From the NCBI RefSeq assembly GCF_013201725.1, contig NZ_CP053835.1, positions 806,001 to 870,000 of the forward strand: a stretch of DNA of 64,000 nt. Direction: 5' to 3'. Shown piece by piece: positions 51,102-59,891 of the stretch. The position numbers and the translations under genes were made by a program. Source of the DNA: Arcobacter defluvii (lineage in GTDB: Bacteria; Campylobacterota; Campylobacteria; Campylobacterales; Arcobacteraceae). Position 1 is the stretch's first letter; each line of letters begins with the position of its first letter. Below the pieces are notes generated by a model. The model was not told the origin of the DNA and made no database searches. It worked only from the letters and a program-made list of their open reading frames with translations.

Positions 51102-53147
51102 TTGAGAAATTACATCGTAAGTAAAAAACACAAAACTACAAATTATTTAGGTGCATCAGTTGTATCAGCAACAGTGTTATTAACTGCACCAATTATGTTA
51201 AATGCAGAAGCAACTTTATTGGATAAAGTTGATGTTGTAAGTACTGCTTCTGGATATGAGCAAAATATTCAAGATGCTGCTGCAACTATTTCAGTTATTA
51301 CAGCAGAAGAAATAGAAAAAAAATCTTATACCGATGTTACAGATGTTCTTAAAAATGTACCAGGTGTATTTGTAAATGGTGGAGGAAGTAATCAATCAAT
51401 TTCTATAAGAGGTATGGGTGCTGATTATACTTTATTCTTAATCGATGGTAAACCAATGCAAGGAAATGATGCTTTTAATCCAAATGGAAGTTTTGGTGGA
51501 GCTCAAATCAATTTTTTACCGCCATTAGAAGCAATTGAAAGAATAGAAGTAGTTAGGGGTCCTGCTTCTTCTTTATATGGTTCAGATGCAATGGGTGGAG
51601 TTATAAATATTATTACAAAAAAACATCAAAATAAAGTAACCGCAAGTATAAAAGCGGAATATATTAAAGCGGATTCTTCAAATAAAGTAAATAATGATTC
51701 AAGAAATACAAATATATTTGTAAATGTACCTGTTGTAAAAGATTTATTATCAGTTCAATTAACAGCAGGACTTTTAGATACAGATGAAAGTGATTTTAAT
51801 GCAGGTGGTTCAACAAAAAGTGCAGGGAGTGATCCTGATTTTAAAAGAGAAAATTTTGGTACAAAAGCAATCTTAACTCCAAATGAAGATAATACAATTA
51901 CAGCTGAGTATAATTATAGTACGCAAGAAAGAACAACAACTCCTGGAAAAAGTATTTCAACAACTTCTACAGGTGAAGCAACTAAATTAATAAAATATAA
52001 CTATAATTTGACTCATCAATTTAAAGAAGCTAAATTTTTACTAGATTCATATTTGAATTATGATAATGCAAATAATCCTTCAAGAACAAATTCATCAACA
52101 GGTAATGGTATAAAATTTGATACAATCACTGCAAATTCGCAAGGAACATATTTTTTTGATACAAATTCTTTAACAGTTGGAGCGAACTACAAAAAAGAAA
52201 AGCTTGAAGATGGAGCAACAAGTTCTTTAAATAATAGTATTGTAGAGATGCAAAGATACCAATGGGCACTTTTTGCAGAAGATACTTGGAATGTAACTGA
52301 TGATTTAGCGTTAACTTTAAGTGGAAGATATGATTATAATGAAATTTTTGGAAGTGAATTTAGTCCAAAAATTTATGCTGTTTATAGTTTAACAGATAAT
52401 TTAAATTTAAAAGGTGGTGTAACAAGTGGATATAAAGCACCATCATTAAGACAAGCAGCACCTGATTTTGCAGGAGTTTCAAGAGGTGGAGTTATGATTG
52501 GAAATCCAGATTTAACTCCTGAAACAAGTGTAAATTATGAGGCTGGAGTTTCTTATGATAATCCAGATATTGGTTTAGATGGAAGTTTAGTTGTATTTAA
52601 AACAGATTTTAAAGATAAAATTACAAGAACAGGAAGAATTTGTCAACCTAATACAGCTTGTACTTATAAAGGAACAATTTATGATGCTCATCAATATGGA
52701 TATACAGCTTATGAAAATGTAGATAAAGCAGAAATCAAAGGTATAGAACTTACAACTGATTATTATATTTTAGATAATTTAAAATATAGACACTCTTATA
52801 CATATACACATAGTGAACAAAAATCAGGAGCAAATCAAGGTAATCCTTTAAATGATATCTCAAAACATATGTTTAATGCTGGACTTGATTGGGACGTAAC
52901 ATCTAAAGTTTTATTATGGACACAAGTAAATTATAGAGGTAAAACAGCAGGTTCAAGTAGTAATGCAAGTGATAAAAATCCTGCTTATACATATGTAGAT
53001 TTGGGTTCAGTATATAATTATGATAAAAAAATAAGTTTCACTGCTGGTGTTTATAATGTAGCAAATAAAGAGGTTACAAGTGAAGATGGATTTGATTATA
53101 TTTTAGATGGAAGAAGATTTAGCCTAGCAATGAATGTTAAATTTTAA
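51102..53147 (+). CDS. TonB-dependent outer-membrane receptor (catecholate-siderophore type)
   Basis: About 681 residues. TTG 51102 is chosen because GGAGGAAAA stands eight bases upstream; the upstream TTG 51087 overlaps that site. It has a long signal region ending near NAEA, a TonB box near LLDKVDVVST, and a plug domain (ISVITAEEIEKKSYTDVTDV, SIRGMGADY, ERIEVVRGPASSLYGSDAMG). A 22-strand barrel follows, ending in VKF with terminal Phe. Related to CirA/IrgA. The next gene is a periplasmic esterase, which points to enterobactin-like ferric siderophores. Confidence 0.9.
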   Translation: MRNYIVSKKHKTTNYLGASVVSATVLLTAPIMLNAEATLLDKVDVVSTASGYEQNIQDAAATISVITAEEIEKKSYTDVTDVLKNVPGVFVNGGGSNQSISIRGMGADYTLFLIDGKPMQGNDAFNPNGSFGGAQINFLPPLEAIERIEVVRGPASSLYGSDAMGGVINIITKKHQNKVTASIKAEYIKADSSNKVNNDSRNTNIFVNVPVVKDLLSVQLTAGLLDTDESDFNAGGSTKSAGSDPDFKRENFGTKAILTPNEDNTITAEYNYSTQERTTTPGKSISTTSTGEATKLIKYNYNLTHQFKEAKFLLDSYLNYDNANNPSRTNSSTGNGIKFDTITANSQGTYFFDTNSLTVGANYKKEKLEDGATSSLNNSIVEMQRYQWALFAEDTWNVTDDLALTLSGRYDYNEIFGSEFSPKIYAVYSLTDNLNLKGGVTSGYKAPSLRQAAPDFAGVSRGGVMIGNPDLTPETSVNYEAGVSYDNPDIGLDGSLVVFKTDFKDKITRTGRICQPNTACTYKGTIYDAHQYGYTAYENVDKAEIKGIELTTDYYILDNLKYRHSYTYTHSEQKSGANQGNPLNDISKHMFNAGLDWDVTSKVLLWTQVNYRGKTAGSSSNASDKNPAYTYVDLGSVYNYDKKISFTAGVYNVANKEVTSEDGFDYILDGRRFSLAMNVKF

Positions 53148-53151
53148 TTAA

Positions 53152-53175
53152 AAGCAAGGATTTTTCTCCTTGCTT
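53152..53175 (+). terminator. Hairpin between receptor and esterase genes
   Basis: AAGCAAGGA and TCCTTGCTT form a 9-bp stem with a TTTTTC loop. No clear T run follows, so it may be a partial terminator or an RNA stability hairpin between two linked genes. Confidence 0.5.
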
Positions 53176-53219
53176 ATGATTTCTAAAGTAATTATTTTAA
53201 AAAAATTATAAGGATAAAA

Positions 53220-54086
53220 ATGAAAAATTTAACAAAGCTATTATTTATCATATCTTTTTTAAATCTTTATTTGTTTGCAAACTCTGAAATAAACGTACAA
53301 AAAAATATTTCTTTAGTTGGTGCTGAACAAAATCAAGAATTTGTCATATCTTCAAAATTTCATGAACAAAAATATTTAATACAAGTTTATAAACCTAAAA
53401 CTAAAGAGCCAAAAAATGGTTATGATGTTGTATATATTTTAGATGGAAATGCAACTTTCCCTTATGCTTCTATTATGGCTCAAGTTATTGATAATATGTC
53501 TTATCGTACAAAAAAAACTCCACCTATTATAGTAGCTATTGGCTATGCTTCTAAAGATCTTTTTGATATAAAAGCTAGAAGTTATGATTATACACCACCA
53601 TATAAAGGTGAGTTAAAGATTTTAGCAAATCGTGGAAGTTCTGAATATTTGCAAGGAGGAGCTGAGAAGTTTTATAACTTTTTACAAAATGAGTTAAAGC
53701 CAATAATTGAAGAAAATTATCCAATAAACACAAAAAAACAGACTTTGTTTGGACACTCTTATGGTGGACTTTTTACTCTATATGCTTTTCTAAATCATAG
53801 TGAAGATTTTCAAAATTTTATAGCAGCAAGCCCATCTATTTGGTGGAATGATTTTAATATCTTAAAAGAATTAAAAAATAAAAAATTTAAAATAAAAAAT
53901 CCTAAGAAATTATATTTAAGTGTTGGCGAGATAGAAAATAAAGGAAAAAATCCCAGTGATATTGAAACTTTTGCTTCATATTTAAAAAATACTCAAAATT
54001 TAGAAATAAAGATTTTAAATATATCTAATGCTTCTCATATTGAAGCATTATTTCCAGCTTTGAATCAAATTTTTAAATTAGAATAA
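53220..54086 (+). CDS. Periplasmic siderophore esterase (IroE/Cee-like)
   Basis: 288 residues. Signal peptide (LLFIISFLNLYLFA). The alpha/beta hydrolase has VVYILDGNATFPYA, nucleophile elbow GHSYGG near residue 180 and the AASPSIWWND segment typical of IroE/Fes-related esterases. The catalytic His is near the end (NASHIEAL). It would hydrolyse the trilactone of ferric enterobactin in the periplasm, as Cee does in Campylobacter. Located just after a matching TonB receptor. Confidence 0.83.
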   Translation: MKNLTKLLFIISFLNLYLFANSEINVQKNISLVGAEQNQEFVISSKFHEQKYLIQVYKPKTKEPKNGYDVVYILDGNATFPYASIMAQVIDNMSYRTKKTPPIIVAIGYASKDLFDIKARSYDYTPPYKGELKILANRGSSEYLQGGAEKFYNFLQNELKPIIEENYPINTKKQTLFGHSYGGLFTLYAFLNHSEDFQNFIAASPSIWWNDFNILKELKNKKFKIKNPKKLYLSVGEIENKGKNPSDIETFASYLKNTQNLEIKILNISNASHIEALFPALNQIFKLE

Positions 54087-54153
54087 TAAAATTAAAGATG
54101 CTTGTATTTTAGATTTTTTTTCGTCTATATTTTAAGTAAAATTTTACTTGATT

Positions 54154-55920
54154 TTATTCTTTTATTTCACCTAAAATTGTAAATTTTGCACCATTGTCAA
54201 AAGTATATGAAATACTTCCCATTAATTGATGTCTTACAATCATATCTATAAGTCTTAAACCTAATGTTTCATTTGAAATTATATTAAAATCATTTTTTAA
54301 ACCTTTACCATTATCTTTTATTTCAACTAATATTTTTTTATTATTTTGATTAGAAATTTTTATATCAAGTTTTGGATTAATTATGTCAATAAATGCATAT
54401 TTAAAAGAGTTAGTTATTATTTCATTTAAAATCAATCCATACGGCATAGCTGTTTCAATATTTAAATCCATATCTTCTATAAAGAAATTTATTTCTACAT
54501 TTTTATTTTTATCATATGTGTTTGAAATAGCATTTATTAAGTCAACAACATAAATTTTAAAAGGAATTTTATTTAAATTTGTAGATTCATAAAGTTTTCT
54601 ATGTAAAAGCTCCATAGTATAAATTCTTTCTTGTATATCAATCAATACTTTTCTTGTTTTTTCATCTTCAATTTCCTCTTCTTGAAGTTCAATTAAACTT
54701 ATTGTTAAAGCAAGATTATTTTTAACTCTATGGTGAATTTCTTTTAACAATATCTCTTTTTCTTCAAGTGATTTTGAAATCTCTTTTGTTTTTTCTTCTA
54801 CTTTTTTATCCAATGTTTTTATACTTTTTTCAAAAAAATCTAACATTGAGTCAAAAGATTGACCTAAAATCCCCACATCATCTTCACCTTTTACATGACT
54901 TCTAATATTTTTTTCTCCTTGATTTACTCTCATAGCAGTTTTTGTTAAAGTATTTATATTTTTTAATAATCTTTTAAAAATAAATAAAATTAAAATAAAA
55001 CTTATTCCAATTGCAATAAGAGTTTCAAATAAAAATATTTCTGAAAGGTTATTTTTATTTTCTAATTGGCTTTTATTTATTGAATAAGCTAAAAATACAT
55101 TTTTCGAAGGATTTAAATTTAAATCTAAAATCCAAGTTAAAACTTCTTTATTATCTATTTTATGTGTGATAGGTTTTCCACTATTTTTTGAATCTAATAT
55201 TTGTTCAAGAGTCAAATTCCCTGTAGGAATATTTTTTACATTTGATAACATACTGATATGATATTTCTCTTTTCTAAGTTCTTTGTTCTCTTCTCTCAAA
55301 ATATTATTTTTTGTTTTTAAAGCATTTGAATTAATCCAAAAAACAGCCATTTTTGTATCTTCAAGTTCAGAATCAATTAATAATTTAGTTTTTAAATGTT
55401 TTTTTAAATCCAGTTCAAAAGTCATATGATTAGGATTTAAAGAATTTTGAGAGCATATGAGTTCAAGTATAAAATTTGAGTTTTTTAATTTGTAGTTAAA
55501 TAAAAAATTTTGTTCTTTTTTTTCCCATTTATTTAAAATATTATTGTTATTTAAAGATAAATTGTAAGTACAAAATTGTGAAATTGAACTTTTTTTCAAC
55601 AAACTAAACAGATCTTTTTTTTCTAATAAATTATTGATTTTTAAATCTAAACTCTTTATTTCATTTTCAATAATATTTTTTGATAAGTTTATTTCTAAAT
55701 CTGTTTGCATCTTAAGAGACTTACCAATAATTTTTATCTCTTCTTTTGTAATAAGTAAAGCTCTTGTGATATATTCAATTTCTCTATTTATTGCATTGCT
55801 CTGTATTTTTGGTGTAGTTAAAGTAATTTTTATCAATTTAAAAATTATTATAAATAATAAAAGAGAAAGTATAATTTTTGTGGAAAAAGAGTAATAATTA
55901 AAATTAAATATTTTTTTCAA
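54154..55920 (-). CDS. Sensor histidine kinase (HisKA_2/HWE type) with HAMP domain
   Basis: 588 residues. One helix at about 14-33, a periplasmic sensor of about 260 residues, and a second helix near 297-318. HAMP follows, then a coiled coil. The kinase core has the phospho-acceptor in EIHHRVKNN near 395, LILNEIITNSFKYA (N box) and DNGKGL. No extracellular fold is recognised. It overlaps the response regulator gene by 17 bases. The two are placed between two receptors, so a signal linked to iron or siderophores is plausible. Confidence 0.85.
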   Translation of the reverse strand: MKKIFNFNYYSFSTKIILSLLLFIIIFKLIKITLTTPKIQSNAINREIEYITRALLITKEEIKIIGKSLKMQTDLEINLSKNIIENEIKSLDLKINNLLEKKDLFSLLKKSSISQFCTYNLSLNNNNILNKWEKKEQNFLFNYKLKNSNFILELICSQNSLNPNHMTFELDLKKHLKTKLLIDSELEDTKMAVFWINSNALKTKNNILREENKELRKEKYHISMLSNVKNIPTGNLTLEQILDSKNSGKPITHKIDNKEVLTWILDLNLNPSKNVFLAYSINKSQLENKNNLSEIFLFETLIAIGISFILILFIFKRLLKNINTLTKTAMRVNQGEKNIRSHVKGEDDVGILGQSFDSMLDFFEKSIKTLDKKVEEKTKEISKSLEEKEILLKEIHHRVKNNLALTISLIELQEEEIEDEKTRKVLIDIQERIYTMELLHRKLYESTNLNKIPFKIYVVDLINAISNTYDKNKNVEINFFIEDMDLNIETAMPYGLILNEIITNSFKYAFIDIINPKLDIKISNQNNKKILVEIKDNGKGLKNDFNIISNETLGLRLIDMIVRHQLMGSISYTFDNGAKFTILGEIKE

Positions 55921-56638
55921 AAGTTTTTATCCTGTATCCTTCTTCATATAAGTTTTCAAATGGATTAAAACCAAGTTTAGTTTTTAATCTATATATTAAT
56001 GAACGTAATTTTGATAAATCATAAACATCTTCTCTATAAATAAAATTGAAAATTGTGTCAAAACTTACAACTTTTCCTTCTTGTGAAGTAAGAATATCAA
56101 AAAGCTTTTTTTCTGTTTTTGTTAAATTGAAAATTTTTTCATCAACATATAATTCTTGCTGAATTAAATCAAATTTTATATTTTTAGTTAAATAAATAAA
56201 TTTGTTTTCTAAGGGTTTAAGAATATTTTTGTTTTTAAAAAAGAATTGATGTTTGTGCATGGATGTATTTATTGCTACTTTTAATTCTTCATTTCTACAA
56301 GGTTTTATTAAATATGCATAAGGTTCAGCTTCCATTGCTTGAGTTAAAATTTTGTCATTGTAGTAAGAGGTCAAAAAAATAATTGGAATATGAAAATTTT
56401 TCCAAATATATGTTGCTACATCTATACCTGATTTTGTTGAATTTAAATTTATATCTACTATTGCCAAATCAGGATGTCTATTTTGCATATGTAAAATAGC
56501 ATTATCAGGAGTTGTAGCAATTCCACTTACTCCAAATCCAAGCTTTTTTAACTTAACTTCCATAGCCATAGCTAAAATAGGCTCATCTTCAACAATTAAT
56601 ATATCAAAATTTTTTTTTGAGAAAAAAGTATTAGACAA
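55904..56638 (-). CDS. Response regulator, OmpR-like
   Basis: 244 residues. Receiver domain with acidic pocket (VEDEP), phospho-Asp in LAIVDINLN near 60, and Lys in LIKPC. A winged-helix output domain of the Trans_reg_C type occupies about residues 150-240 (LTKTEKKLFDILTSQEGKVVSF, LRSLIYRLKTKLGF). It is the partner of the kinase encoded after it. A Fur-like box lies upstream. Confidence 0.9.
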   Translation of the reverse strand: MSNTFFSKKNFDILIVEDEPILAMAMEVKLKKLGFGVSGIATTPDNAILHMQNRHPDLAIVDINLNSTKSGIDVATYIWKNFHIPIIFLTSYYNDKILTQAMEAEPYAYLIKPCRNEELKVAINTSMHKHQFFFKNKNILKPLENKFIYLTKNIKFDLIQQELYVDEKIFNLTKTEKKLFDILTSQEGKVVSFDTIFNFIYREDVYDLSKLRSLIYRLKTKLGFNPFENLYEEGYRIKTFEKNI

Positions 56639-56696
56639 TCTTGACTTCCATATTTTTTAAGAATAATAGTCTAATTCTTATTAAAAATATTTTAAT

Positions 56697-56712
56697 TATA
56701 ATAGTTATTATC
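56697..56712. promoter_or_regulatory. Fur-box-like site between the two-component system and the second receptor
   Basis: TATAATAGTTATTATC dyad in the 195-base divergent gap. Confidence 0.5.
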
Positions 56713-56743
56713 AAAAAATCATTTTTTAATCATTATTCCTAAA

Positions 56744-56749
56744 TATAAT
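56744..56749 (+). promoter_or_regulatory. Putative -10 box of the second TonB receptor
   Basis: TATAAT gives a leader of about 77 bases containing the shared element at 56795-56817. Confidence 0.4.
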
Positions 56750-56794
56750 TTCATTCTAATGAATTTAAATCGCAAGCAAAAGTACATTTTCTAC

Positions 56795-56817
56795 AAGTAG
56801 CCAGCTAAAAATCAAAA
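56795..56817 (+). promoter_or_regulatory. Shared leader element, copy 2
   Basis: 23 bases starting AAGTAGCCAGCT. It differs from copy 1 at 51038-51060 in one base. It ends 16 bases before the receptor ATG, close to the ribosome binding site (CAAGGAT). Confidence 0.6.
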
Positions 56818-56833
56818 CTTAACAAGGATTATT

Positions 56834-59056
56834 ATGAAAATTAAAATTGCAAGTTCAGTTGCAGTATTGTTGGTTACTCAAACATTATTAGCAAATGAAA
56901 CTACAACACTAGATGAAGTTCAAGTAGTATCTTCTGCTTCAGGATATGAGCAAAAAATAACAGATGCCCCTGCAAGTATTTCAGTTATAACTCAAGAAGA
57001 TTTACAAAAAAAACCCTACACAAATCTATTAGATGCTGTAAAAGATATAGAAGGTGTTGATATTGGTGAAAGTACAGATAAATCTGGACAAGGTACGGTA
57101 AGTATAAGAGGTATGGGGGCTGATTATACACTTGTTTTAATTGATGGTAAAAAGCAAAATAATAATGGAGATATTTATCCAAATAACTTTGGTGGTTTAC
57201 AATTTGCAAATATTCCACCAGTGTCTATGGTAGAAAGAATAGAAGTTGTAAGAGGACCAATGTCTACACTTTATGGTGCAGATGCAATGGGTGGTGTAAT
57301 AAATATTATTACTAAAAAGATATCAAATGAATGGACAGGTTCTATAAATCATAGTAGAACTTTTCAAACAGAAAGTTATTGGGGAGATAGAGATACAACA
57401 GATTTCTCTATTATGGGACCTCTTATAAAAGATAAATTGGGCTTAAGTTTAAGAGGAAGTTATTATGATAATGAAGAATCAAATCCAGAATGGGCTAAAG
57501 ATAGTTTCAATGGAAAAGATTCAAGTAAATCAAATAGTAGTTTTGGTGCAAATGGTAAAACAATGGATAACCAAAATTGGACATTTGGTGCAGGTTTAAC
57601 TTTCACTCCAAATGAAAATCATACAATCAAAGCTGATTTCGATATAGCTAAACAAAAATATGATAATACAAATGGTAGTGTAGGAACAGTTGATAGCTAT
57701 GATACTATATTTAGTACTCAAAGAGTTGGATATGCTCCAATTCAAAGAATGGAAAGAGAACAATATGCTTTAAATTGGGAAGCAAACTGGGACTTAGGTA
57801 AGAGTACAATAGGCGTTCATCATATAGAATCTTCAAATTTAGGAAGAAGTTTACCTTTAAATGCAAAGCAAAGACAATATATTAAAGATAATAAATCTAA
57901 TTGGGCAAATTTAGATGCAGCTATGCAAGATCCTTATTTTGTTGCACTTATGCCAAGACCAACTAGAACTTTAGAGTCTAAAAATACAACATTTAATGCA
58001 AAATATGAGATGCCATTAAATAACCATTTTGTTGTTGTTGGGACTGAATATCTAAAAGCAGAATTACAAGATGGTGTATTTGGAATGAGTGAAGGAAAGT
58101 CAAATCTTACAAAAGAATATTATCAATATGGATTTTTTGCAGAAGATAATTGGAATATTATAGAACCTTTAACTCTTACTCTTGGTGCAAGATATGATAA
58201 GCATGAAGATTTTGGAAGTCATGTAAGTCCTAGAGCATATTTAACTTATAATGTAACTAATAATTGGACATTAAAAGGAGGAGTTGCAACTGGATATAAA
58301 ACTCCTAAAACTACCGATTTACAAGAAGGTATTACAGGATTTGGTGGGCAAGGTACATCTCCTATGATTGGAAATCCAGATTTAAAACCTGAAGAGTCTG
58401 TAAGTTATGAATTAGCAGCTTATTATGAACATGAAAATAAACATAATTTTAATGTAACATTATTTCAAAATGATTTTAAAGATAAAATCGAGAGTGGTGA
58501 TGTTATAGGTTCTATAGGTGATGAATGGCGAGCTTTAGGGTATGACCCTACGATGAAACAAAATGTTGGAAAAGCAACGATTAAAGGTTTAGAAGTTGCA
58601 GGAAAATATTTTATTTTAGATAATTTATCTATTAAAGCAAATTGGACATATATGGATTCTGAAATAGAATCAGATGATCCAAGTACAAATGGAAAACCTT
58701 TAAGAAGTAGTCCAGAACAAATGTATAATGCCACTTTAGATTGGCAAGCAACAACGAAATTTAATACTTATTTACAATATTCAGGAGAAGTTAACAGATT
58801 TAATTCAAGATATAAAGTAGGAAATGAGTATAAAGATTTGTATTATAAAGATTATTCTATTTGGAATTTAGGTTCTTCATATAAAGTTAATAAAAATTTA
58901 ACTTTTAATGGTAGAGTTAATAATCTATTTGATAAAGATTTTATGGAATATAATGCAGTTGCAGAAGGTTCAGGAAGAACACCTTATTACTATGAACAAT
59001 ATAGTAATATCACTGCTGGTAGAAACTTTTGGATAAGTGCAAATTATACTTTTTAG
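56834..59056 (+). CDS. TonB-dependent outer-membrane receptor (CirA/FepA-like)
   Basis: 740 residues. Signal peptide ending LLANE, TonB box TTLDEVQVVSS, and a plug domain with ISVITQEDLQKKPYTNLLDA, SIRGMGADYTLVLIDG and ERIEVVRGPMSTLYGADAMG. The barrel ends in YTF. Its N-terminal half is clearly related to the receptor at 51102. It has several extra acidic loops. Likely a siderophore receptor; ligand not determinable here. Confidence 0.92.
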   Translation: MKIKIASSVAVLLVTQTLLANETTTLDEVQVVSSASGYEQKITDAPASISVITQEDLQKKPYTNLLDAVKDIEGVDIGESTDKSGQGTVSIRGMGADYTLVLIDGKKQNNNGDIYPNNFGGLQFANIPPVSMVERIEVVRGPMSTLYGADAMGGVINIITKKISNEWTGSINHSRTFQTESYWGDRDTTDFSIMGPLIKDKLGLSLRGSYYDNEESNPEWAKDSFNGKDSSKSNSSFGANGKTMDNQNWTFGAGLTFTPNENHTIKADFDIAKQKYDNTNGSVGTVDSYDTIFSTQRVGYAPIQRMEREQYALNWEANWDLGKSTIGVHHIESSNLGRSLPLNAKQRQYIKDNKSNWANLDAAMQDPYFVALMPRPTRTLESKNTTFNAKYEMPLNNHFVVVGTEYLKAELQDGVFGMSEGKSNLTKEYYQYGFFAEDNWNIIEPLTLTLGARYDKHEDFGSHVSPRAYLTYNVTNNWTLKGGVATGYKTPKTTDLQEGITGFGGQGTSPMIGNPDLKPEESVSYELAAYYEHENKHNFNVTLFQNDFKDKIESGDVIGSIGDEWRALGYDPTMKQNVGKATIKGLEVAGKYFILDNLSIKANWTYMDSEIESDDPSTNGKPLRSSPEQMYNATLDWQATTKFNTYLQYSGEVNRFNSRYKVGNEYKDLYYKDYSIWNLGSSYKVNKNLTFNGRVNNLFDKDFMEYNAVAEGSGRTPYYYEQYSNITAGRNFWISANYTF

Positions 59057-59082
59057 AATAGTTAAATAAAATATAAAGTTTT

Positions 59083-59116
59083 AAAAAAGATAGGTAATTT
59101 TCTACTTATCTTTTTT
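59083..59116 (+). terminator. Terminator after the second receptor
   Basis: AAAAAAGATAGGT pairs with ACTTATCTTTTTT (one G-T pair) around an 8-base loop, followed by more T residues. Confidence 0.7.
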
Positions 59117-59136
59117 TATTTTATAATTTAATTTCA

Positions 59137-59174
59137 ATAACAATTATCATTTTTGTTAAAAAACCGTTAAAAAT
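59137..59174 (+). promoter_or_regulatory. Fur-like box and TTAA repeats before the DUF4198-PepSY unit
   Basis: AATAACAATTATCATTTTT (59137-59155) is an imperfect Fur-like dyad. It runs into TTGTTAAAAAACCGTTAAAA (59153-59172), which matches the tolC-macAB repeat at 34087-34106 in most positions. Confidence 0.5.
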
Positions 59175-59214
59175 CATAAGTTAAAATTTGCACATTAAAA
59201 AAAGAGGAGTTACT

Positions 59215-59880
59215 TTGAAAAAATTAGTTTATTTGATATTCTTATCACTTTTTGCCACAATTAGTTTAAATGCCCATGAAATTTGGTTAGAACTAGATGA
59301 TAAAAAAGATGAAGCAAAATTGTTTTTTGGACATTTTGATGGAAAACAGTTAGAAAGTGGTGAAAAATTTTCTAGGATAAAAGAAGGTGAGGTTTATCCT
59401 ACAGAATTGCTAAAAGAAGTTAAAAAAAATAATAACAATATCACTTATGTATTAAATAAAAAAGGTGATATAACAATTGTTAGAACATCTGAACCTAGAA
59501 AGGCTAGAGATTCAGAAATTATAGAGAACAAAATTGCTTATTCAAAAGCAGGAAGAACAAATACACAGGTTGTTACTGATTTTGACATTATTCCAATTGA
59601 AAAAAATAGTAATACTTTTAAAATAGTTTTCAAAAATGAACCAATAAAGAAATCTAAAATTAGAGTTATTTCTCCAACTGGTTGGGAAAAAACTTTTGAT
59701 TCAAATGACAAAGGTGAATTTACAATTCATACTCCTTGGATAGGAAAATATTTAATTCAAGCAAATTTTGAAGATGAAACAAAAGGTGAAATTGATGGAA
59801 AGGAATATGATAAAACAATTCACGCAATTACATACACTATAGATGTAGAACAAGGTATACCTTGGAATATAAAAAGATAA
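59215..59880 (+). CDS. DUF4198-like periplasmic protein with mature N-terminal His
   Basis: About 221 residues. TTG 59215 is chosen because AGAGGAG stands upstream; the frame opens nine codons earlier. Signal peptide LVYLIFLSLFATISLNA, then mature HEIWLELDD. Beta-rich DUF4198-like fold with LFFGHFDG and a C-terminal FTIHTPWIGKYLIQANF strand pair. Proteins like this occur beside TonB receptors and PepSY proteins and may bind metal. It lies directly upstream of the PepSY gene. Confidence 0.78.
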   Translation: MKKLVYLIFLSLFATISLNAHEIWLELDDKKDEAKLFFGHFDGKQLESGEKFSRIKEGEVYPTELLKEVKKNNNNITYVLNKKGDITIVRTSEPRKARDSEIIENKIAYSKAGRTNTQVVTDFDIIPIEKNSNTFKIVFKNEPIKKSKIRVISPTGWEKTFDSNDKGEFTIHTPWIGKYLIQANFEDETKGEIDGKEYDKTIHAITYTIDVEQGIPWNIKR

Positions 59881-59891
59881 AGAAGTAAAAT

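Noticed and set aside
54134-54149. AAGTAAAATTTTACTT palindrome after the esterase gene
   Set aside because: Perfect but almost only A and T with no loop; such palindromes are common by chance in this DNA. It may still act as a weak terminator.
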